From JALYSX01 sp036510515 (GTDB taxonomy: Bacteria > Vulcanimicrobiota > Vulcanimicrobiia > Vulcanimicrobiales > Vulcanimicrobiaceae), in NCBI GenBank assembly GCA_036510515.1, contig DATCDS010000131.1:1-13134 (forward strand): a DNA stretch of 13,134 bases. The letters are read 5' to 3'. Shown one piece after another: positions 1 to 5,415 of the stretch (within the stretch, counting starts at the first letter, position 1; each line of letters begins with the position of its first letter). The notes below the pieces were generated by a model. It made no database searches. It was not told the DNA's origin and worked only from the letters and a program-made list of their open reading frames with translations. The translations under genes and the position numbers were made by a program.

Positions 1-60
1 AGCGGCCGCGCTCCCAACGGCGGCAGCGAATAAGGCAATAACGACCAAGCTGCGGATCAT
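1..60 (-). CDS. N-terminus of an exported protein (partial, cut by window edge)
   Basis: Only the first 20 codons are in the window. They translate to a start methionine, a short Ile-Arg-Ser n-region, a hydrophobic core of Leu, Val, Ile, Phe and Ala, and an Ala-rich end (GSAAA). This is the profile of a Sec signal peptide close to its cleavage site. The ATG at 60-58 overlaps the TGA of thyX at 59-57 as ATGA, which supports the start and suggests translational coupling to thyX. The family cannot be named because the mature protein lies outside the window. It appears to be the last visible gene of the ftsA-ftsZ-thyX transcription unit. Confidence 0.6.
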   Translation of the reverse strand, partial: MIRSLVVIALFAAAVGSAAA

Positions 61-881
61 ATCGTACCTTTCCGCGCCGCGGCGAGCGGCGCATCTTCTA
101 TCCAAGCCCGCAGTTGAACCCAGCCGCGGACGTTGGCGTGAAACGCGGCGTCGCCGGCCGGCGTGGCGACGTGCTCGAAGGGGCTAAGATGGCGATCTTC
201 CTTGAGGCGCTCGTGCAGTTCGAGATCTTTGTCGAGTTCGCGGGTACCGTCGTGCGTCAAATACGAAACGCGGGCACAGCGCGCGGCCGAGACTTTCTTG
301 AGAAGCTCGATATCCAGCGCCCGTTCGTCGTCCTGGATCAGCGGCAGATGCCAGTCCCCCGGCGCGACCGGCCGTGGCGTTGACCCTTCAAGCGCCGCAC
401 GCATGTGCAGTGCGGCCTCGCGAATCTCCGGCTGGGCGTTGGGCGCGCAACGCAACGCAAAAAAGTTGTCCCACTCCGTTGCCGTGACGATCACCGTATG
501 CCACATGTATGGTTCGAGAATGCGATTGACCACCTGCTTGTGCACGTGCAAGTCTTGCAAGCTGCGCGCATGCGCGACGGCGGCATCACGGGCGCGCAAC
601 CATACTGCGGTGCCTTCTTCTGCTTCGCGTTCGTCGAGTACGTCGTCGGCCGACATGCCGGCCTTATTGCGTCCCCATTCCAGCGGCAATACCGGTTCGG
701 TTTCCACGCGCGCGATCAATTTCGCCGTAGGCACCGCCCGGCTGGACGCAGAATTTCGCGAAAAATTTCTATGCGTGTTAAATTCGGACAAAACGAACCG
801 GGGGAACGTCACTTCCATCGTGACCAGACGAACCCCCAGTTCGCTGACGCTGTCCAGCAGGACACGCGCCGCGTAGGCCAT
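57..881 (-). CDS. thyX: Flavin-dependent thymidylate synthase ThyX
   Basis: Predicted 274-aa cytosolic enzyme that methylates dUMP to dTMP using methylenetetrahydrofolate and FAD/NADPH, independent of ThyA. The diagnostic ThyX motif (canonical RHRxxSxNExSxR) is at residues 36-48 as THRNFSRNSASSR: His37, Arg38, Ser41, Asn43, Ser46 and Arg48 are kept, but the first Arg is Thr and the Glu is Ser. This variant is, from memory, typical of a longer ThyX subgroup with an SSRAxP continuation. HKQVVNRILEPY (114-125) and TEWDNFFALR (135-144) are further ThyX blocks. The ATG lies 2 nt after the ftsZ stop, with GGGG about 7 nt upstream, so it is very likely cotranscribed with ftsZ. The family call is secure; activity is inferred because of the two motif substitutions. 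Confidence 0.92.
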   Translation of the reverse strand: MAYAARVLLDSVSELGVRLVTMEVTFPRFVLSEFNTHRNFSRNSASSRAVPTAKLIARVETEPVLPLEWGRNKAGMSADDVLDEREAEEGTAVWLRARDAAVAHARSLQDLHVHKQVVNRILEPYMWHTVIVTATEWDNFFALRCAPNAQPEIREAALHMRAALEGSTPRPVAPGDWHLPLIQDDERALDIELLKKVSAARCARVSYLTHDGTRELDKDLELHERLKEDRHLSPFEHVATPAGDAAFHANVRGWVQLRAWIEDAPLAAARKGTI

Positions 882-883
882 GG

Positions 884-1957
884 TTAGCCCCGGTAGCGCA
901 GAAACGCCGGAACGTCGATGTCGTCCATGTTCACCGGTGCGACCGTATCGAGCTTGCCGGTGTCGAACGTGTAGGCTTGCTGCGCCTTACCGTAGCCGCG
1001 GTTGGGGCCAAAGCCCGCCGCCAGCACGGTCACGCGCACCTTGCCGGTCATGTTCGGATCGATCGAGGCGCCGAAGATGATCTGCGCGTCGTTGTCGACC
1101 GCGCGCGCGATCATTTCGGCGGCTTCGTTGACTTCGTACATCGCCATGTCCGGGCCGCCGGTGATGTTGAAGATCACGCCGCGTGCGCCTTCGATGGTCG
1201 TCTCGAGCAGCGGCGAGGCGATGGCCTTCTGCGCGGCGTCGGCGGCGCGATGCTCGCCCGAGCCTTCGCCGATGCCCATCATCGCCGAACCCGCGTCCGA
1301 CATAATCGTCTTGACGTCGGCGAAGTCCAGGTTGATCAAGCCGGGCTGGGTGATCAGATCGGTGATGCCCTGAATGCCCTGGCGCAGCACGTCGTCGGCA
1401 AACGAGAACGCCTCGTTGAGCGGCGTGCGCTTCTCGATCACTTGCAAGATGCGCTCGTTGGGAATCGTGATCAGGGTGTCGACCTTCTGCTCGAGCTCGG
1501 CGATGCCGTGCTCGGCGGCCTGCATGCGCTTGCGGCCTTCGAAGGCAAACGGTTTGGTGACCACGGCGATGGTCAACGCGCCGGCTTCGCGCGCGAGTTC
1601 GGCGATGACGGGCGCCGCGCCGGTCCCGGTGCCGCCGCCCATGCCCGCGGTGATGAAGACCAGGTCGGCGCCGTCGAGCACCAGGCTCAAATCCTCGCGC
1701 GAGTCGTCGGCGGCTTCGCGGCCCAGCGTCGGGTTGGCGCCCGCGCCCAAACCGCGCGTCATATTGTTGCCGATGTGAACGGTGTTCTCGGTCAGCGAGT
1801 TGCGCAAGGCCTGAACGTCGGAGTTGACCGCGTAGAAATCTACGCCGGACAACCCCGCGTCGATCATCCGGTTAACGGCGTTGCAGCCGCCACCGCCGAT
1901 GCCGATCACCTTGATCGTCGCTGCATGTTCTGGAACGAAGCGTCGAGCGTCTGCCAT
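884..1957 (-). CDS. ftsZ: Cell division protein FtsZ (tubulin-like GTPase)
   Basis: FtsZ polymerises with GTP into the cytokinetic Z-ring under the inner membrane. With the start at 1957 it is 357 aa. It has the N-terminal KVIGIGGGGCNAVNRM nucleotide-binding block (16-31), the tubulin signature GGGTGTG (107-113), the T7 synergy loop NLDFAD (209-214), which completes the GTPase site of the next subunit, and the C-terminal peptide DDIDVPAFLRYRG (345-357), which binds FtsA and other partners. The linker between core and C-terminal peptide is only about 25 residues, shorter than usual. The start is chosen because GGAGG lies 8 nt upstream of this ATG. An in-frame ATG at 2095 would add 46 acidic, Ser-rich residues and overlap ftsA by 25 nt, but has no good ribosome site. 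ATGs at 2080 and 1972 are also possible. Confidence 0.95.
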   Translation of the reverse strand: MADARRFVPEHAATIKVIGIGGGGCNAVNRMIDAGLSGVDFYAVNSDVQALRNSLTENTVHIGNNMTRGLGAGANPTLGREAADDSREDLSLVLDGADLVFITAGMGGGTGTGAAPVIAELAREAGALTIAVVTKPFAFEGRKRMQAAEHGIAELEQKVDTLITIPNERILQVIEKRTPLNEAFSFADDVLRQGIQGITDLITQPGLINLDFADVKTIMSDAGSAMMGIGEGSGEHRAADAAQKAIASPLLETTIEGARGVIFNITGGPDMAMYEVNEAAEMIARAVDNDAQIIFGASIDPNMTGKVRVTVLAAGFGPNRGYGKAQQAYTFDTGKLDTVAPVNMDDIDVPAFLRYRG

Positions 1958-1965
1958 CTGGGTTG

Positions 1966-1970
1966 CCTCC
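1966..1970 (-). promoter_or_regulatory. Ribosome binding site GGAGG that decides the ftsZ start
   Basis: A full GGAGG on the minus strand sits 8 nt before the ATG at 1957-1955. The upstream candidate starts at 2095, 2080 and 1972 have no comparable Shine-Dalgarno sequence. A small hairpin (CGGAA at 1973-1977, TTCCG at 1982-1986, 4-nt loop) lies just upstream of this site and would leave it unpaired. Confidence 0.65.
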
Positions 1971-2015
1971 ATCGGAAAAAGTTCCGGTTGCGGTTCGTGC
2001 GAGTAAATGGTGTCG

Positions 2016-2051
2016 GATTCGAGGGATTCGGACGATTCGAAGGGTTCGGGT
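2016..2051. repeat. Four tandem 9-nt units (GRTTCGNNN) between ftsA and ftsZ
   Basis: On the plus strand GATTCG begins at 2016, 2025 and 2034, and GGTTCG at 2043, giving an exact 9-nt spacing with three variable bases per unit. In the ftsZ frame these units read as F-E-S, S-E-S, L-E-S triplets of a Ser/Glu-rich extension. If ftsZ starts at 1957, as the ribosome site suggests, the array is instead untranslated leader, where it could be an iterated protein-binding site or simple slippage. The pattern is seen directly; the role is unknown. Confidence 0.5.
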
Positions 2052-2070
2052 GCGAAATGGTTGCCGCGTT

Positions 2071-3288
2071 CTAGGTCCATAGGTCTGCGATCCATGTGCG
2101 AAGCTTTGCAAAGAACGAACCGCCGCGCCGCACGCGGCCCGCTTCGTCATCGCCTTGCGGGCCGAACAACACCAAGCCGACCGCGGTCGCATACTGCGGC
2201 AGGCGCAGCGTATCGGTCAGGCCGTTGATCGGCGAGGTTGGAATGCCCACGCGCACCGGCAATCCGAAGACCTCTTCGGCGATCGGTTCGATCCCCGGCA
2301 GCAAGGCGCCGCCGCCGGTGATGACGACCTCGCCCAATACCAAGTCGCGCGGCACGTTCTCCAAGATCTTGGTCTTGGCCATGCGGAACGTTTCGAGCAC
2401 GCGCGGCACGACGATCTGGTGCAGCTGCGCCGAGGTCATCTCTTTGGTGGTGCGCCCGTCGAGCGTTCGCACCGGGAACGTGGTCTCGGGCTGGCCGTCA
2501 TCGGTGCCCGTACCGTGGGCGTGTTTGACTTCTTCGGCCGTGGCTAGCGTCGTTTTCAATCCCAGCGAAATATCGTTGGTCAGAATGTTACCGCCCACCG
2601 GAATCGTCGCGGTGAAGATCGCGCTGCCCGCGGAATACACGGCGATGTCGGTCGTGCCCCCGCCGATGTCGAGCAGCACCACGCCGACTTGCTTTTCTTC
2701 GGGCAGCAGCGTGGCCGCCGAACTCGCTAGCGGCTGAAACACCAGGCCGATCGATTCCAAGCCCGCGCGATGCACGCACTTGAGCACGTTGGTAATGAAC
2801 GTGCTGCCGCCGGTAATGATGTGCGTGTCGACTTCCAATCGGCTGCCGGCCATGCCCACGGGATCCTCGACGCCGTCTTGACCGTCGACGGTAAAGTAGC
2901 GCGGCAGCGCGTGCACGATCTGGCGATCGGCGGGAAGGTTGATGATCTTGGATGCGTCGACGACGCGTCGCACGTCGGCTTGGCCGACCTCGCGATCTTC
3001 GGACGACACCGCGACGACGGCGCGGTTGTTGGTACTGCGAATGTGTTCGCCGGTAATGGCAACGTAGACGTCTTGCACGTGGACGCCGGCCATGCGCTCG
3101 GCTTTTTCGGTTGCGGCTTCGATCGATTTGATGGTCGCTTCCAAATCGACGACCACGCCCTTGCGCATGCCAAGAGACGGCGCTTCACCAACCCCGATGA
3201 TCTCCAGCCCGTTGGGGCCGTCGGCAGCCACGACCGCACAGGTCTTTGTGGTCCCGATATCGAGCCCGCAAACGGTCTCGTGCTTCAT
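2071..3288 (-). CDS. ftsA: Cell division protein FtsA (actin-like membrane anchor of the Z-ring)
   Basis: FtsA is an actin-fold ATPase that tethers FtsZ to the inner membrane and recruits later divisome proteins. The 405-aa product has the phosphate-1 motif LDIGTTKT (9-16), the FtsA-specific 1C/SHS2 region after VYVAITGEHI (74-83), phosphate-2 LLDIGGGTTDIAVY (205-218) and the adenosine loop VITGGGALLPGI (322-333). The last 15 residues (SFFAKLRTWIADLWT) form the expected amphipathic membrane-targeting helix after a charged linker. The ATG at 3288 has AGGGAG 3 nt upstream. It heads the ftsA-ftsZ-thyX unit. The usual upstream neighbour ftsQ is present in the window but is separated from it by an opposite-strand gene. 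Confidence 0.95.
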   Translation of the reverse strand: MKHETVCGLDIGTTKTCAVVAADGPNGLEIIGVGEAPSLGMRKGVVVDLEATIKSIEAATEKAERMAGVHVQDVYVAITGEHIRSTNNRAVVAVSSEDREVGQADVRRVVDASKIINLPADRQIVHALPRYFTVDGQDGVEDPVGMAGSRLEVDTHIITGGSTFITNVLKCVHRAGLESIGLVFQPLASSAATLLPEEKQVGVVLLDIGGGTTDIAVYSAGSAIFTATIPVGGNILTNDISLGLKTTLATAEEVKHAHGTGTDDGQPETTFPVRTLDGRTTKEMTSAQLHQIVVPRVLETFRMAKTKILENVPRDLVLGEVVITGGGALLPGIEPIAEEVFGLPVRVGIPTSPINGLTDTLRLPQYATAVGLVLFGPQGDDEAGRVRRGGSFFAKLRTWIADLWT

Positions 3289-3323
3289 CCGCTCCCTAAT
3301 CTCTATCCGACGACGGCAAGCCC

Positions 3324-3329
3324 TATATA
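3324..3329 (-). promoter_or_regulatory. Possible -10 element for ftsA (TATATA)
   Basis: TATATA on the minus strand lies about 35 nt upstream of the ftsA ATG in an otherwise GC-rich stretch. No convincing -35 is correctly spaced: TTGTAG at 3352-3357 is 22 nt away, longer than the ideal 17. A second -10-like TATAAA on the same strand is at 3459-3464, inside the hairpin loop. A promoter is expected in this region because the genes upstream are on the opposite strand. Confidence 0.25.
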
Positions 3330-3432
3330 TTGGGGAAGCCGAGGAAAATCCCTACAAGGTGCGGCTTTCTGGACGGCTGCGGGGAAGGGTTGGCCCTCGG
3401 CGGAACGGCTCCTTGCGAATAGCCTGTGGAGG

Positions 3433-3471
3433 AAAAAAACAAGCGGGCCCCGCGGAATTTTATACGGGGCC
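3433..3471 (-). terminator. Terminator-like GC hairpin plus T-tract for leftward transcripts
   Basis: GGCCCCG (3446-3452) and CGGGGCC (3465-3471) can form a 7-bp all-GC stem with a 12-nt loop. Read leftward, it is followed 6 nt later by seven T residues (3439-3433). An alternative short stem GCGG/CCGC (3453-3443) ends directly in TTGTTTTTTT. It lies beyond the small plus-strand gene, so it could stop dnaE-his-ftsQ transcripts before they enter ftsA. The long loop and the gap before the T-tract make it an imperfect intrinsic terminator. Confidence 0.4.
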
Positions 3472-3488
3472 TTGCACAGCTATCGTAC

Positions 3489-3500
3489 AATCAATTGATT
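3489..3500. repeat. Perfect 12-bp palindrome AATCAATTGATT
   Basis: A perfect AT-rich dyad about 55 nt upstream of the small exported-protein gene, next to a -10-like TACAAT (3486-3491, plus strand) that it overlaps. The position would suit an operator for a dimeric repressor, but no regulator or second copy is visible, and no properly spaced -35 supports the TACAAT. Confidence 0.35.
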
Positions 3501-3555
3501 TTCAAAAAAATCCGCTTGCGTCTTTCTACTGCTGCGCCCACCCTTGGAGAACTCC

Positions 3556-3861
3556 GTGCTGAGATTGCTCGCCCCCACCGCCTTGTTCGTCCTCATGGCC
3601 ATCCCGTCGGCCGCAATGGCCGCCACCGTCGCGGCGACGACGCTGCCCGATACGACCTACACGGTCACCGTTCAGAAGGTCGTCGATGCCAAGAACGTCG
3701 TGGTGGTCCTGGAGAACGGCGATACGACGACCCTAACCGCGGGGCACCCAACGATGGTTTTCACCGCGTTGAAGCCCGGCGATTCGCTCAAGCTGTCGCT
3801 TTCCAAGGGTCAGGTTCTGGTCTTCATCGACTTGACCGCAACGGCAACCCCGGCACCCTAG
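3556..3861 (+). CDS. Small exported protein of unknown function
   Basis: 101-aa product not recognised as a named family. Residues 1 to about 23 form a clear Sec signal peptide: Arg near the N-terminus, a Leu/Ala/Phe-rich core, and an Ala-Met-Ala end before ATVAAT. The mature part, about 78 residues, alternates hydrophobic and Thr/Val residues as expected for beta strands. It contains VVVVLENGDTTTL and LKPGDSLKLSLSKGQVLVF, which look like a small beta-barrel, and ends in a Thr/Ala/Pro tail. There is no cysteine, so it is not a lipoprotein. GTG at 3556 is chosen because GGAGA (3546-3550) is 5 nt upstream; TTG at 3544 would add four residues and overlap that site. It lies between ftsQ and ftsA on the opposite strand, with its stop 10 nt from the ftsQ stop. 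Confidence 0.75.
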   Translation: MLRLLAPTALFVLMAIPSAAMAATVAATTLPDTTYTVTVQKVVDAKNVVVVLENGDTTTLTAGHPTMVFTALKPGDSLKLSLSKGQVLVFIDLTATATPAP

Positions 3862-3871
3862 CGGGCTTGAG

Positions 3872-4618
3872 CTACCGGTAGACCGCGATCGGCGTCGACG
3901 GCATCCGCAGGTCGATCGCGCGCAGCCGGCGCGCATGGCCGACCTGGCGTTCGATCGGGCCGATCAGCGCCAGCTTCTTGGCGAGATCGTCGTCGTCGCC
4001 CAACAGGATCTTCATTCCGCCGCGGCGCGTTGCTATCAGCCCGCCGAATTTGTCGAGGGCTAAGGTCGTGACGTCGACGTGCGCGGACTGCACGGTAACC
4101 AGATCGTCGCGTAAGGCCGCCAGCGATGGATCGTGCAAGAACGTGCCCGCGACCGGCGCGCCCGCGACCGAAGCGGCGATCTCCGGCACGCCGGCAACGG
4201 GGTCGTCGACGGTCAGCACGCGCAGGTGCCGGTCGATCTCCAGCGTGCCGCCCGCCGTGCGTACCACCGCGAACGGCACGCGTTCGGTCACCACGATGGT
4301 CGCATCGGCTGGCGGACGCCGGTGCAGCCACGCGCGATCGATCGCCGGAATCGCCTCGACGCGTTGGGCGATCGCCCCGGCGTTTTGCAGCCACAGGTTC
4401 GTGCCCGGAGCGATCGCGGCGGCGCGCAGAATCTGCGCGGTCGGCACGACGCGGTTCCCCGCGACGGCAACGTGCTTGGGATCCAGTGCGGGCCAGGTGG
4501 CCGCGAAGTACGCGCCGATCCCCACAAGCACGGCCACGAACGCCGCCAGAATCCACCACCGGCGCAAGCCCGACGCCCGCGATTTCTTCCGACGCGACGG
4601 TTTGGATGCGCGCTTCAT
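3872..4618 (-). CDS. ftsQ: Cell division protein FtsQ/DivIB (POTRA domain)
   Basis: FtsQ is a bitopic inner-membrane protein that links cytosolic and periplasmic divisome parts and binds FtsB/FtsL. The 248-aa product has a strongly basic cytosolic tail (1-20), one transmembrane helix (about 21-41) and a POTRA domain (about 47-117) with the typical VAGNRVV opening and a TERVPFAVV strand at its end. A beta domain follows, ending in the characteristic AIDLRMP...IAVYR. The ATG at 4618 overlaps the stop of the HAD gene as ATGA and has no own Shine-Dalgarno, so translation is probably coupled. Longer in-frame starts (to 4765) would read an Arg-rich shadow inside the HAD gene and are rejected. It is last in the dnaE-his operon and convergent with the small exported-protein gene. 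Confidence 0.9.
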   Translation of the reverse strand: MKRASKPSRRKKSRASGLRRWWILAAFVAVLVGIGAYFAATWPALDPKHVAVAGNRVVPTAQILRAAAIAPGTNLWLQNAGAIAQRVEAIPAIDRAWLHRRPPADATIVVTERVPFAVVRTAGGTLEIDRHLRVLTVDDPVAGVPEIAASVAGAPVAGTFLHDPSLAALRDDLVTVQSAHVDVTTLALDKFGGLIATRRGGMKILLGDDDDLAKKLALIGPIERQVGHARRLRAIDLRMPSTPIAVYR

Positions 4619-5415
4619 CGCAGGACGTACTGTTCGATGGCTTGGGCCACGCCATCGCCGGCAACGTCGGGCACGACGGCATCGGCCTCCGCGCGCAGCT
4701 CCTCGGGCGCCGAGCCCATCGCCACGCCGAACCCCGCCACGCGCAGCAGCGGTGCGTCGTTCCATGCATCGCCCACGGCCAGCACGTCATCCATTCCGAT
4801 GCCCAGGTGTTGGGCGACGAACGTCAGCGCGCGTCCCTTGTCGACGTTGGGGTTGAGAACTTCGACGAACTGCGGGTAGCTGCGCGTGACGTAGGCGCGT
4901 TCGCCCAGCAGCTCGCTCAATCGATGCGCGTAGCGCTCGGCCTGCGGCGGATCGGCAACGACGACGGCTTTGGTCGCGTCGCTCAAGGCAAACGTCTCGG
5001 ACAACGACGGCACGATCACCGGCTCGACGCGCGAGAGCCGCGCATACAGCTCGCTGAAGCGATTGCGCTCCTCGCAGTAGTAGCTGTCGTTACGATAGAG
5101 CTGCAGGTGAACCCCGTCGGCTTGCGTCGCATGGATCACCTCGGCCACCGTCGCATGGTCGAGCGGCGCGTCGAACAGCACGCGATCGGCCTGCGGATCG
5201 ACGATCGCCGCGCCCTGGTAGCACACGATCGGCGCGACAAATCCCAGCGCGCGCGCATATGGCAGGGCCGCGCGATACATGCGCCCGGTCACGATGCATC
5301 CCGCTACGCCCTCCGCGCGCATGCGATGGATCGCGCGCGCGACGCGCGGTTTGATCTCCAAATCGGGTCCGATCAGCGTCCCGTCCAGGTCCAGTGCGAC
5401 CAATCGAAACGTCAT
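4615..5415 (-). CDS. Cof-type HAD-superfamily (IIB) sugar-phosphate phosphatase
   Basis: Predicted Mg-dependent cytosolic phosphatase of 266 aa. All four HAD motifs are present: DLDGT (9-13) with the Asp9 nucleophile and Asp11 acid/base, Thr43 in VTGR, Lys193 in DKGRAL, and GDxxND (215-220). The large C2B cap between motifs II and III and the phrases YQGAAIVD and EVLNPNVDKG are typical of the Cof/YbiV/YidA group, which hydrolyses diverse sugar phosphates and cofactor phosphates, so the substrate cannot be read from the sequence. A role as histidinol-phosphate phosphatase is conceivable from its position directly after hisD, but HAD-type HisB/HisN enzymes look different; treat this as speculation. 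Start and stop are both 4-nt ATGA overlaps with hisD and ftsQ. Confidence 0.88.
   Translation of the reverse strand: MTFRLVALDLDGTLIGPDLEIKPRVARAIHRMRAEGVAGCIVTGRMYRAALPYARALGFVAPIVCYQGAAIVDPQADRVLFDAPLDHATVAEVIHATQADGVHLQLYRNDSYYCEERNRFSELYARLSRVEPVIVPSLSETFALSDATKAVVVADPPQAERYAHRLSELLGERAYVTRSYPQFVEVLNPNVDKGRALTFVAQHLGIGMDDVLAVGDAWNDAPLLRVAGFGVAMGSAPEELRAEADAVVPDVAGDGVAQAIEQYVLR

Noticed and set aside
977..2074. Long plus-strand open frame (365 codons) opposite ftsZ
   Set aside because: It is the antisense of a strongly conserved gene, Arg/Ala/Asp/Gly-rich with no domain, as expected from GC-rich codon bias.
3872..3881. Palindrome CTACCGGTAG at the ftsQ stop
   Set aside because: It encodes the final Tyr-Arg-stop of FtsQ, is only 10 bp and has no flanking T-tract; likely chance.
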